A stretch of 64,000 bases of DNA from Lederbergia lenta NBRC 16444 (lineage in GTDB: Bacteria; Bacillota; Bacilli; Bacillales; Bacillaceae_C), in the NCBI RefSeq assembly GCF_001591545.1, contig NZ_BCVC01000003.1, forward strand, positions 124,001 through 188,000. Direction: 5' to 3'. The notes beneath the pieces were generated by a model. The model saw only the letters and a list, made by a program, of their open reading frames with translations. It had not been told where the DNA came from and searched no databases. Both the position numbers and the translations under genes were made by a program. Positions 12,388 through 20,426 of the stretch are shown here, in pieces. Positions within the stretch are counted from its first letter, which is position 1. Every line of letters starts with the position of its first letter.

Positions 12388-13230
12388 CTAGTTATTTGCA
12401 TCTTGAACTACCCTTGCCACATGAATCGTCAAATAAATTATCTCATTAGAGGTTAATTCATATTCGTATTTCTGATGAATGAACGTGTGAATTTTCATAA
12501 CGCATTCAAATGCTTCCCTATATTTACTTTTTATAATCTCAAGTAGGTCTTCATCAGGTGCGTCATTATAGATACTATCTGTCAATAATCTGGTAGCAAA
12601 AAACCTTAAATGAGTGATAAAGCGAAAAGTAGAAACCGACTCTTCTTTAATTTCAATACTGAAATGAATTCTGACGATTGTCGAAATTTCTTGGATTAAT
12701 TCCGTAATTCCTTGTACAACCGGTCGTTCCTGATCTAATTGGGCATTTACGATATGAAAAGCAATAAATCCCGCTTCATCATCAGGTAAACGAATCAGCG
12801 TCTTTTTTTCTATAAGGTCCAACGCTTTCATCCCAATATCAAATTCATCCCTATAGATCCTTTTAATTTCCCAAAGCAGAGCGTTCTTTACTTTGATCCC
12901 TTCTTTAATCCTTTGAATTGCGGTGTGTATATGATCACTCAACGAAATATAAATACTTTCATTCAATCTTTTACCTAGTCTGTTTTGTGCATATTCAATA
13001 ATTTCATCTGATAATTTCATATGCTCTATCGGGATGTTATTCAGTAATTCCTGTAATTTGCTAGATACTTCCCTATTCGTAATACTGAAAATCTTATTTA
13101 TTTTACTTTCATCAATCGCATCACCTTTTGATTTTTGATAGCCAATACCTTTTCCCATAACGATTATTTCTTCTCCGAATTTATCTACTGTAATTACGAC
13201 ATTATTATTTAACAGTCTCTTAATTACCAC
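12388..13230 (-). CDS. licT: BglG-family transcriptional antiterminator LicT
   Basis: 280 residues. The N-terminal co-antiterminator RNA-binding domain (~1-56; IKRLLNNNVVITVD, EEIIVMGKGIGYQKSKGD) is followed by two PTS regulation domains, PRD1 (~65-170) and PRD2 (~175-280) with conserved histidines in SLSDHIH, FIAFHI, TIHVAR. PTS phosphorylation of the PRDs sets its RNA-binding activity. GTG start at 13230 with GTGAGG 7 bases before it. First gene of the bgl operon. It probably acts on the RAT between its own gene and bglP. Confidence 0.92.
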   Translation of the reverse strand: MVIKRLLNNNVVITVDKFGEEIIVMGKGIGYQKSKGDAIDESKINKIFSITNREVSSKLQELLNNIPIEHMKLSDEIIEYAQNRLGKRLNESIYISLSDHIHTAIQRIKEGIKVKNALLWEIKRIYRDEFDIGMKALDLIEKKTLIRLPDDEAGFIAFHIVNAQLDQERPVVQGITELIQEISTIVRIHFSIEIKEESVSTFRFITHLRFFATRLLTDSIYNDAPDEDLLEIIKSKYREAFECVMKIHTFIHQKYEYELTSNEIIYLTIHVARVVQDANN

Positions 13231-13312
13231 ATATATTCCTCACTTTAAGGATATTTTTAAATTTATTTTTATGTTTTAATTAAATGAATTAGCGCATTCT
13301 TCCAACAAACAG

Positions 13313-13380
13313 AAAAAAGCCCATCCATTAAAATGCATAGAAGTCCCTTGAGTCTTCTTTGCACGTAATGAATAGGCTTA
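13313..13380 (-). terminator. Intrinsic terminator in the licT leader
   Basis: A long imperfect stem (aagcccatccatta against taatgaataggctt, extended inward by atagaag-type pairing) is followed on the minus strand by six T (13318-13313). It lies between the licT promoter and its start, so full-length transcription must read through it. No clear RAT overlaps it. Confidence 0.6.
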
Positions 13381-13418
13381 GCTTGTATTTAAACAATTAC
13401 TACCCAATTCCAACTTAC

Positions 13419-13447
13419 ATAATAGCCTAATTCAAAAAAACTGTCAA
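13419..13447 (-). promoter_or_regulatory. SigA promoter of the licT-bglP-bglA operon
   Basis: On the minus strand TTGACA (13447-13442), a 17-base spacer, then TATTAT (13424-13419). Near-consensus sigma-A promoter about 180 bases before licT. Confidence 0.75.
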
Positions 13448-13455
13448 CGCTTTCT
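13442..13455 (-). promoter_or_regulatory. CcpA cre box overlapping the licT promoter -35
   Basis: The minus strand reads AGAAAGCGTTGACA and matches the cre consensus TGWAANCGNTNWCA at all but the first base. It covers the -35 box, so CcpA bound here should repress the operon when glucose is present. Confidence 0.75.
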
Positions 13456-13785
13456 GATTTTCCAAATAAAACCTTTCCCATATAAAGCAACATATTTATT
13501 TTACAATAGCGGTATCAATAGGCTCCACAACCCATCTTACATAAGGTGAACTTGCTAAGTCCCACCCCCATCGTTCCTGTCACACCACCTTTTGCGAGTA
13601 CTTAAAGAAGGAGAATGGATGGTTTTTAAGTTAATAGAAAGGTTCTTTTATTCGAGCATAGCAATAATTTTTTATAAAAAGTTTAATCATTTCCGTAAAT
13701 CCTTATTCAACTAAAGCACCAGTTCGTAAAATAAGTTTAACCAGATTTTACTGGTTGACCTTTTTTTATATGGTTTTATTATAAC

Positions 13786-13975
13786 CGTAGTCGGGATAGA
13801 ACGTCGCACCAGCGGGACTAGATCTCGTTAGCTAAACTGTTCACCCCCTTACTTGTATAAGCATGTTTAAGGCTGGTTGGGACATTGTGATCCCGTTTAA
13901 CAAGCGAACCTATGACATTACAAGAAGCCTTAGGGGATACCGACTAATTTAATATTTTAAGAAAAGATACTGTAT
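13786..13975 (+). ncRNA. Candidate bridge-RNA region of a decayed IS110 element
   Basis: About 190 non-coding bases directly upstream of an IS110 transposase remnant. IS110-group elements encode a structured bridge RNA at this place, which brings target and donor DNA together. Local inverted repeats such as gggac..(agtt)..gatccc near 13875-13900 and the GC-rich run 13790-13830 fit a folded RNA. The guide loops cannot be assigned by eye and the element is broken, so this is an inferred relic. Confidence 0.4.
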
Positions 13976-14492
13976 GAATCCAGTTATTGGTCTGGATATT
14001 TCAAAAGGGGAAAGTCAAATTCAAGCCTTTTTAGATAAAGCTGAACCTTATCGTAAGGGCTTTAGTATAAGGATTAGGCAATTTCAATTTACTAGAATTC
14101 CTTCATGAAGTTGAAAAAACGGCTAATAGCAACCAACCTACGTTCGTATTGGAATCAACTGCTCACAATCATTATCCAGTTATTTAATTTATGGAGGAGC
14201 AAAAGTATGTTTATATTATTTTTAATCCTCTTATCTCACATCGTGCCAAAAGTTCAAGCCTGCGTAAAGTTAAAACAGATGCAGTAGATGCCTACCACCT
14301 TTGTGTGCTGTTTTATAAAGAAAAGTTGGAACCTTATAAAAAGCGCGATAGTCAACTTTTAAACCTTCGCAACCTTACTAGACAACAAGAAAGTATTGTA
14401 GATATATCAGCAAAAACTAAAATACAGTTACACTCCTTGTTAGATCAGGTAATCCCTGAATATAGAGGTGTTAACCATTCAGTGACTCACTG
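13976..14492 (+). pseudogene. IS110-family transposase remnant
   Basis: Translation from 13976 gives MNPVIGLDISKGESQIQAFL, the DEDD (RuvC-like) N-terminus with the first catalytic Asp. After a frameshift the next frame gives LLEFLHEVEKTANSNQPTFV then LEST (catalytic Glu). After another break follow FNPLISHRAKSSSLRKVKTD and AVDAYHLC (the last two Asp), LLNLRNLTRQQESI and VIPEYRGV. The C-terminal half with the catalytic Ser (Tnp20 domain) is missing. Frameshifts, a stop and truncation make it dead. Confidence 0.85.
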
Positions 14493-14866
14493 AGTGGTTT
14501 AGTGTTATTTATATTCTAAAAGTTTGTAACCGAACTATTCCAGATATTGGTCCGTTTGCGGAATAACCTTATCAAAATCGATTCTTCCTATGCACTGCGA
14601 AGTTCAATTTTTATAAAGGAGTTTGATCATTTTCCACCTGTGTTATTCCACAAACGCCCCCGCTTGTTGAAGTTTAATGGTATGAAACAATCTAACAGAA
14701 TGAAAGCTTTTCAAAATCGGTAATCTTAGTAAAATGTGGCCTTTTAAATAAAGTTTAATCAAAAACATCTCGAAAACCACATTTTGCTTTAAATAAAAAA
14801 AGTTTGATCAAATTTTTTTGAAGTTCCTGCTACAACAGTATGTTTATTTACAAAAAAACTTTGTAT
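14493..14866. repeat. Degenerate dispersed repeat region
   Basis: No gene. It contains ttccagatattggtccgttt (~14537) and several copies of an aagttt(a/g)atca motif (14621, 14751, 14801). A similar arrangement is seen at ~519-650, and single motifs at ~13681 and ~13734. It probably represents several nested decayed repeats downstream of the IS110 relic. Confidence 0.35.
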
Positions 14867-15352
14867 TTATGATCCCTTTATAATCTTCATAATAAAACCT
14901 TGATTATTGTCATCCTTTACAAAAAGGCTAAATCCATAATGAGACCCTATCCCCAATATTAGCGTCCACAAAAACAAACTTATGGACATTAAATATAATG
15001 TTTTTTGCTTACTACCACCAAAAGCGATGGATAGTAAAGCCGATAAATGGCTTCCTACAATTATGGGCCCTAAAAATAATAAACCGGGAAGACCAAAGTT
15101 ATTCCAGATTGATCTTGCTCTGCTATAACGTTTAGATTCATGATTTTTTAGGTCCTTATTCTTCAATAACCATTTCCTAAATAGATCAACGAATTTTATG
15201 AGTATCACAATTGTTAATAAATTCCCGAAAAAGGAAAGGAACAATACTGGGATTGTTGGAAGGCCACCCACTATTGCAATAGGTATAATGGCGATAATTT
15301 CAAAAAAAGGAGTCGCTGCCAAAACAAAAATTATCATATATGTCCAGAGCAA
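14867..15352 (-). CDS. Small multidrug export family membrane protein
   Basis: 161 residues with four to five membrane segments and a charged cytoplasmic loop (~55-80, RKWLLKNKDLKNHESKRYSR). It resembles the Sm_multidrug_ex family (PF06695), annotated as small multidrug export proteins although direct transport data are scarce. The start is one base from the stop of the upstream MerR gene, so the two are co-transcribed and the regulator probably controls this gene. Located in the block between the IS110 relic and the tnsA relic, so it may be transposon cargo. Confidence 0.7.
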   Translation of the reverse strand: MLWTYMIIFVLAATPFFEIIAIIPIAIVGGLPTIPVLFLSFFGNLLTIVILIKFVDLFRKWLLKNKDLKNHESKRYSRARSIWNNFGLPGLLFLGPIIVGSHLSALLSIAFGGSKQKTLYLMSISLFLWTLILGIGSHYGFSLFVKDDNNQGFIMKIIKGS

Positions 15353-15353
15353 T

Positions 15354-16124
15354 TTACCGCCTCCATGTAAACCCAGAATTATCTCTTTGATAGATTTCCA
15401 TAGCCTCTATTAAAAACTCTTGCTCCTTTTCTGTGAAAGGATTAGGGAATGAAAAGGATTCTGAGGATGGCAGTTTTTCTGCAATTAAATCCAAGTTCCC
15501 TTTCGTGGTTCCATTCATAAGCTCCATCAGTGATTCAATTGTTTGTTGCGATTCCTTGGAAGATGGTATAGCTTCGATAAACGTTAAATGTTTGATATCA
15601 GATAAAACTTTAGTCCACTTTTTATCTAAAGCAATTTCCTCGGATTTATTTATACTAAATAATTCATCAGTCATATCTTTAGAAAAATGATCTTCAAACC
15701 ATTTCTTTGTATCTTCTTCAAACATTAATTTTTGTAGCATCGCACAAAATATGTTGATATTGATGGTTTCCTCATCTTCTATTGTTTCAATAAGATGGTC
15801 TAAATCAGATAAAACATTAATGATTTCAAGTTTTTTTGTCTCAAATATCTGTTTTTGATCGTTTAATGACTTTAATATTTCTGCTCCCTTAGCAGCGTTA
15901 TTTTGAAGCTTGTTTTTAATATCTTTTAGGGAAAAATTGAGAAACTGCAAGGATTTAATTTTTTGAAGCATAGCCAAATCCTTTTTTGAATAAAGTCTAT
16001 GCCCCCCCTCTGTATAATCACTTGGTTTTAGCAAGTCTATGCTATCATAATATCGAAGCGTTCTAATGCTGACACCAGACTTTTGCATAAATTCCCCGAT
16101 GGTAAATATATCTTTATCCGACAT
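15354..16124 (-). CDS. MerR-family transcriptional regulator
   Basis: 256 residues. N-terminal MerR helix-turn-helix (TIGEFMQKSGVSIRTLRYYD ... GGHRLYSKKDLAMLQKI), then a coiled-coil dimer helix (~75-125) and a C-terminal alpha-helical domain of ~130 residues that looks like a TipAS-like drug-sensing domain. MerR activators of this shape bind hydrophobic or cationic drugs and untwist a long-spacer promoter. Directly followed by the small multidrug export gene. The drug is unknown. Confidence 0.82.
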   Translation of the reverse strand: MSDKDIFTIGEFMQKSGVSIRTLRYYDSIDLLKPSDYTEGGHRLYSKKDLAMLQKIKSLQFLNFSLKDIKNKLQNNAAKGAEILKSLNDQKQIFETKKLEIINVLSDLDHLIETIEDEETININIFCAMLQKLMFEEDTKKWFEDHFSKDMTDELFSINKSEEIALDKKWTKVLSDIKHLTFIEAIPSSKESQQTIESLMELMNGTTKGNLDLIAEKLPSSESFSFPNPFTEKEQEFLIEAMEIYQRDNSGFTWRR

Positions 16125-16167
16125 TTCTTCCTCACCTCTTGTTTTTATTTACTTATTGGTCCTACTT

Positions 16168-16488
16168 TTATACCTTAAAATAACGTATAACAGGGTAAGA
16201 AAACTTTTTTCCCTTTAGAGCATAAATTGCAGCAATTAATATCAATATTGTTTCAAGGGTAAGAAGACCATAAGTAAAAACAGGTCCCATATTCATTAAA
16301 TTTAAGATCAAAAGAATAGGGAAAAAAGTAAAGTGAAGATTCATCCCCTCTTTTGCATGATCTGCAAAATATTTATTTCTTTTCTTAGTCCCTAAGTATA
16401 CCAACATGGGTAAAATAAAAGTAAGCAATAACGAGAATAAGTGGATTAAACTTGCCAATCCTCTATTTAACAAACTCTCTCTTTTCAT
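16168..16488 (-). CDS. DUF4870-type small membrane protein
   Basis: 106 residues with three membrane segments (~15-40, ~55-75, ~78-100) and the DUF4870 pattern: SLIHLFSLLLTFILPMLVYL, then FADHAKEGMNLHFT. Function unknown. ATG 16488 is chosen because GAGGAGG lies 8 bases before it; a longer frame starting at 16509 has no such site. Two-gene distance to the MerR gene, same strand, so they may form a transcript. Confidence 0.75.
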   Translation of the reverse strand: MKRESLLNRGLASLIHLFSLLLTFILPMLVYLGTKKRNKYFADHAKEGMNLHFTFFPILLILNLMNMGPVFTYGLLTLETILILIAAIYALKGKKFSYPVIRYFKV

Positions 16489-16940
16489 AATATCAACCTC
16501 CTCTATCATAAATTATTTTGTTGTTACTTTTTTATTGGGTAACTAAATTGATTATAAAAGGTGACGCTGCTGGAGATTCAAGCAAAGAATTTAATTTAAT
16601 ATATACAATCATTTTATGTGGAAATTGATGAATTTCAGTTTGAATAAAGATGTCGTTGCCAAAAACCAAAAAGCCCCATTTTGAATAAGGATTAATCAAA
16701 ATGGAGTTAACTTTTATAGCTAATATTTCTCGCCATTGTTTTATCGAATTCTTCTCCCGTTCCAATGCCCCATTGAATACCTTTTCGTCCCAATATTCAC
16801 GTTGAATTTCAAATTTCTCTAACACTCGTTCATCCATTAGCTTATCTTTCATTTTGATAGTACGAGAACTTCAATTGCCTCATTTCCTTTATTAACGCGG
16901 TTACTAGGAAATCCGTTGTCATTACAATAGACTCTCCTGT

Positions 16941-16945
16941 CTTTG
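16941..16945. repeat. Target-site duplication (CTTTG), left copy
   Basis: CTTTG at 16941-16945 is repeated at 17536-17540 on the other side of the 590-bp element. Five bases is the duplication length typical of Tn7-family transposition. Confidence 0.8.
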
Positions 16946-17535
16946 TATGTACCTGTAACTTAGTTCTTCCCTCCCACCCCCCCTCTATCCCTTATCTCCC
17001 AAGGCTTCACCCCCTCTTTCACGCCTTATGGCAATGGAACTTAGTTCTTCCCCAAATCACTCGATTTCCCCCTCTTTTCTCCACTCTGGGTTGTATAGAA
17101 TATTCTGCCATTGTAACTAAGTCTTTCCCCAGAATTGGGGAGTATAAAAAGAATGAACCAGATGAAAGACTGGAGAAACTGACGAAATGATATTGATAAA
17201 ACACAAAAAAGACGGCTGAAAATCCTTCGGATTGATACAGTTGGGATGGTAACATTATAGAGGAAAGACAATGGATAAAAGATGATGAAACCCTTATTGG
17301 ACAAGGACTGGGAGTATACTGGGCAAAAGAAAAAGACTGGACCCACTATTGGATCCAGTCCGAATTTTTATTGATCTGGGATTGAACATCCCTATTGAAA
17401 GATGATTGAAAAACCATCATAATACATAATGCTTCGATCATTTTTCTCTCTGTACTTTTCCCGCCTCGGAAACCAACTTAGTTACAGCAAGGAAGAACAA
17501 AGTTACGTTGGGAACAAGGGAGTTACAGGGACATA
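16946..17535. mobile_element. 590-bp non-autonomous element with Tn7-like ends
   Basis: Left end TATGTACCTGTAACTTAG and right end (minus strand) TATGTCCCTGTAACTCCC form inverted repeats, 21 of 26 bases alike. CTTTG flanks both sides, and the tnsA relic resumes across it. Internal copies of (c/t)tgtaactTAGTTCTTCC-type sites occur at 16953-16970, 17034-17051 and 17111-17128 (spaced ~80 bases) on the left. On the right, three tandem copies at ~21-base pitch (17468-17487, 17491-17507, 17510-17528) are in opposite orientation. Spaced sites on one end and tandem sites on the other is the TnsB-site plan of Tn7. The interior has short frames (17019-17346 minus) that match nothing I know, and a hairpin at 17336-17361. 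Confidence 0.8.
17336..17365 (+). terminator. Strong hairpin inside the 590-bp element
   Basis: gactggaccca and tggatccagtc pair over 11 bases (one mismatch) with a 4-base loop, followed by cgaattttta. Could end transcription inside the element. Confidence 0.5.
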
Positions 17536-17540
17536 CTTTG
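17536..17540. repeat. Target-site duplication (CTTTG), right copy
   Basis: Second copy of CTTTG, matching 16941-16945, directly after the right end of the 590-bp element. Confidence 0.8.
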
Positions 17541-17879
17541 GCTCTTTGAGTCTTAGGACGTTTAATACCTAGTTCCTCTGCAATTAAAATCGTTTCTTCT
17601 TGTGGTAATAGAGGAAACTGTTCACGAATATCAGTAATACCATTTGAAAATCCAGTCAAATGAAAGTAGCTTCGTTCCAAGTCTGATAAAAACTCATGCT
17701 ATCTACCCGTTTTTATACCTTTTAATTTCATTGATCGACCTAGTGAGGAAACATCTTGAACTTTTAGCCATAGCTGATAATCTGCCCCACTGCAGTTCCT
17801 CTACCTTCTTTAATCCACTTTTCGACTTTAGATGTTCTTTTCCTTTTAGACATAAAAACACCCCTTCAGACAATTATAT

Positions 17880-17950
17880 CCAAAGAGGTTAAACGGTGTA
17901 ACTTTTTTATAAACGGTTAAACTTTATTTCTAAGCAACATAAAATCCACA
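17880..17950. mobile_element. Probable glmS-proximal end of the Tn7-like transposon (attTn7 side)
   Basis: Between the tnsA start and the glmS stop lie two related sites on the minus strand: gtttaaccgttta (~17925) and gttacaccgtttaacc (~17903). They could be TnsB sites of the original transposon. A possible terminal TGTGGATTTTATG ends at 17950, 15 bases after the glmS stop. The position agrees with insertion downstream of glmS by TnsD-type targeting. The precise end is inferred because the other end was not found. Confidence 0.45.
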
Positions 17951-17965
17951 TCAAAACCAATCCAC

Positions 17966-19768
17966 TCACTCCACCGTGACACTTTTCGCTAAATTCCTCG
18001 GTTTATCGACATCACATCCGCGATGTAAGGATGCGTAGTATGCGATGAGTTGGAGTGGGATTACAGAGATAAGAGGTGTTAATAATTGATTTACTTTTGG
18101 TAAAAGGAATCTGTCTTCTTCTGTTTCCAGTCCTTTCATCGAGATGATGCATGTGTTGGCGCCTCGAGCAGCCACTTCTTTTACGTTACCACGAATGCTC
18201 CAGTTGACGTTTTCCTGTGTAGCTAGGGCAATGACAGGCGTTCCGTCTTCGATCAAGGCGATTGTTCCATGTTTCAGCTCTCCGCCAGCAAATCCCTCTG
18301 CTTGGATGTATGATATTTCTTTTAGCTTTAATGCTCCCTCCAAGCAGACAAAATAGTCTAAAGAACGTCCGATAAAGAAACAGTTACGTGTAAATGGTAG
18401 GAATTCACTTGCCATTTTCTCAAACTCTTCCTTCGTGTCACAGAGCACTTCCATTGCGTTGGCAATGATACCGAGCTCATGAACGAGATCCAATGCGAGA
18501 TTCATTCCTCGTGATTTTGCTGTTACATTTGCAAGAATCGCTAAGACTGCAATCTGCGCCGTATATGCTTTTGTTGATGCTACTGCAATTTCTGGTCCAG
18601 CATGCAGGAGCATCGTATAATCAGCTTCACGTGAAAGAGTCGATCCGGGAACATTCGTGATCGTGAGCGCTCTATGCTCCATTTCTTTAATCCGAACAAG
18701 GACCGCTCTGCTGTCAGCAGTTTCCCCACTTTGCGATAGAAAAATAAACAATGGTTTTGCTGAAAGAAGTGGCATATTGTAGCTAAACTCACTTGCTACG
18801 TGTACTTCTACAGGAATTTCGGCCATATTTTCAATGAATTGCTTGCCTACAAGTCCGGCATGATAGCTCGTTCCGCATGCAACAATATATATACGGTCTG
18901 CTTCCTTCATCGATTTTACAATATCATCAACAACCACAAGCTCATCTTTTTCATTTTGGTAAGCTTGGATGATTTTACGGATAACAAGGGGCTGTTCATC
19001 AATTTCCTTGAGCATATAGTGAGGATATGTTCCTTTTTCAATATCCTCTGCATCGATTTCTGCTTTATATGGTGCACGAGTCACGTTTTCACCTTGAAGA
19101 TTTTTGATTGTAACATTGTTCTTTTTTAAGATAACCATTTCTTTATCCATCAACTCAATGAACGTATCCGTTACTTGAATCATCGCCATCGCATCACTAG
19201 CGACCACATTAAACCCATCTCCAACACCAACAAGCAAAGGGCTTTTATTTTTCGCAATGAAAATAATATCAGGTGCTTCTACATCTATTAGGGCAATGGC
19301 ATAGGAACCTTTTAATAGATTTATAGTTTTATGAAAGGCATCTTCCGTTTCTAATCCCTCTTCTGAAAACTTAGCAATTAATTGAACAATGATCTCGGAA
19401 TCCGTATCACTTTGAAATGGTACGTCTTGCAAATAATCGCTCATTAGCAATGTATAGTTTTCAATGACTCCATTATGAACCAAAGTAAAACGGCCTGACG
19501 TACTCTGATGTGGATGCGCATTGATATAGCTTGGTACACCATGGGTTGCCCAGCGTGTATGTCCGATTCCAGCCTGTGCAAAAATTTCTCCGTCTACGGC
19601 ACTTCTTAAATCAGCAATCCGTCCTTTTTCTTTAAAAATATGGACACCCTTTTCATTACTCACTGCAATACCCGCAGAATCATACCCTCTATATTCAAGC
19701 TTTTCCAAGCCTTTTAATAAAATTTCCTTTGCATCCATCTCTCCAATATAACCTGTAATACCGCACAT
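17966..19768 (-). CDS. glmS: Glutamine-fructose-6-phosphate aminotransferase
   Basis: 600 residues. Makes glucosamine-6-phosphate from fructose-6-phosphate and glutamine, the first step toward UDP-GlcNAc. N-terminal class II glutaminase starts MCGITGYIG with catalytic Cys2; this decides the start, 12 codons inside the longer open frame. Two SIS domains follow ([10 protein letters not shown] ... [10 protein letters not shown]; and [20 protein letters not shown]). C-terminus ends NLAKSVTVE, which is the conserved end that Tn7 TnsD recognises at DNA level. The leader holds the glmS ribozyme. Confidence 0.97.
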   Translation of the reverse strand: MCGITGYIGEMDAKEILLKGLEKLEYRGYDSAGIAVSNEKGVHIFKEKGRIADLRSAVDGEIFAQAGIGHTRWATHGVPSYINAHPHQSTSGRFTLVHNGVIENYTLLMSDYLQDVPFQSDTDSEIIVQLIAKFSEEGLETEDAFHKTINLLKGSYAIALIDVEAPDIIFIAKNKSPLLVGVGDGFNVVASDAMAMIQVTDTFIELMDKEMVILKKNNVTIKNLQGENVTRAPYKAEIDAEDIEKGTYPHYMLKEIDEQPLVIRKIIQAYQNEKDELVVVDDIVKSMKEADRIYIVACGTSYHAGLVGKQFIENMAEIPVEVHVASEFSYNMPLLSAKPLFIFLSQSGETADSRAVLVRIKEMEHRALTITNVPGSTLSREADYTMLLHAGPEIAVASTKAYTAQIAVLAILANVTAKSRGMNLALDLVHELGIIANAMEVLCDTKEEFEKMASEFLPFTRNCFFIGRSLDYFVCLEGALKLKEISYIQAEGFAGGELKHGTIALIEDGTPVIALATQENVNWSIRGNVKEVAARGANTCIISMKGLETEEDRFLLPKVNQLLTPLISVIPLQLIAYYASLHRGCDVDKPRNLAKSVTVE

Positions 19769-19804
19769 AGTTTGTTCCTCCCTAATAAGGAGGCAAGCAA
19801 GCAC

Positions 19805-19822
19805 GGGGGCATACTTGCCCCC
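19805..19822. other. GC-rich hairpin between ribozyme and glmS
   Basis: gggggc and gccccc pair around a 6-base loop. No T run follows on the minus strand. It may separate the ribozyme fold from the ribosome-binding site. Confidence 0.4.
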
Positions 19823-19847
19823 TCATCTCTGTTTTTTATGTGCACAT

Positions 19848-20135
19848 TCCCTTTCCTTTGTCCACCGAGTCACCTCTGATGATTTAAGAAAGAGATTTCA
19901 GCTGTGTAGCACAGCTGGGAGGCATCCGCCGAACGTTCGATAAACCTCCACCTCGTCTACTAATCTAAGGAAGGCAACTAAACAGGGATAGCAAACATAG
20001 GATGAGTTGCGTTGTAATGAGTTTCACCACAAAGCCAATCGACTTACGTTCTTTAGGCCCTACGCCTTAGCCGGACATTTTCATCGTCTGACTTTCCCAT
20101 ATGGAATTCCTCTTTAGATTAGTGCTGGCGCTTTT
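19848..20135 (-). ncRNA. glmS ribozyme-riboswitch
   Basis: The minus strand has the conserved core: AAAGCGCCAGCACT at the cleavage site (cut before G at 20131), GACGAGGTGGAGGTTTATCG, TTCGGCGGATGCCTCCC, and AAATCATCAGAGGTGACTCG followed by GTGGACAAAGG. Glucosamine-6-phosphate acts as the cofactor for self-cleavage, which lowers glmS mRNA. P1 is formed by ACTAATCTAA (20123-20114) with TTAGATTAGT (19968-19959), and encloses 145 bases, much longer than in B. subtilis or B. anthracis. Confidence 0.95.
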
Positions 20136-20376
20136 ATTTTTAAAACAACTATGCTCCTTTCGCTTCTGTAATAAAAAGTGAGACAAAAAATATCATACTA
20201 TACATGTTTTTCTTTAGTCAATAACGATTAAGTATTATTGAATATGTTTTTCTAAATAAACATGACCCATCACAATGATAAACAGAGTGATTCCTTATAT
20301 TATGCTTAGATGAATGATGTGTTGCTAATAGCTTTCACTGGACACCGATAACACTTTGTATATGTTAGCGAATTCC

Positions 20377-20415
20377 AAAAAAGCATCTCCTGAACAATTC
20401 AGTCGGAGATGCTTT
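20377..20415 (-). terminator. Terminator of the ferritin gene
   Basis: aaagcatctcc / ggagatgcttt, 11 perfect pairs around a 14-base loop, followed on the minus strand by tttggaatt. Confidence 0.8.
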
Positions 20416-20426
20416 GGTTTATATAC

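Larger units (their letters stand above)
16707..17853 (-). pseudogene. tnsA: TnsA endonuclease of a Tn7-like transposon, decayed
   Basis: The frame starts at ATG 17853 (AAGGGGTG upstream) as MSKRKRTSKVEKWIKEGRGT. It continues in a second frame as DYQLWLKVQDVSSLGRSMKL, KGIKTGR, an in-frame TAG, then HEFLSDLERSYFHLTGFSNG, ITDIREQFPLLPQEETILIA, EELGIKRPKTQ. Here a 590-bp element interrupts it. Beyond the element it resumes as TGESIVMTTDFLVT, then VNKGNEAIEVLVLSK, LMDERVLEKFEIQREYWDEK and GIQWGIGTGEEFDKTMARNI. These match the TnsA N-terminal nuclease domain (FPLLP, TDFLVT) and the C-terminal EKFEIEREYW-type domain. At least four frameshifts and one nonsense codon. It lies directly downstream of glmS, the classic Tn7 target. 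The 3' end is uncertain and may run to ~16532. Confidence 0.88.

Noticed and set aside
16532-16706. Continuation of the 106-codon frame beyond the recognisable TnsA part
   Set aside because: Residues after the frameshift do not resemble TnsA or another known family, so I did not annotate them as a separate gene.
17019-17346. Two overlapping minus frames of 78 and 101 codons inside the 590-bp element
   Set aside because: No ribosome-binding site, no family likeness and low-complexity composition; left as non-coding interior.
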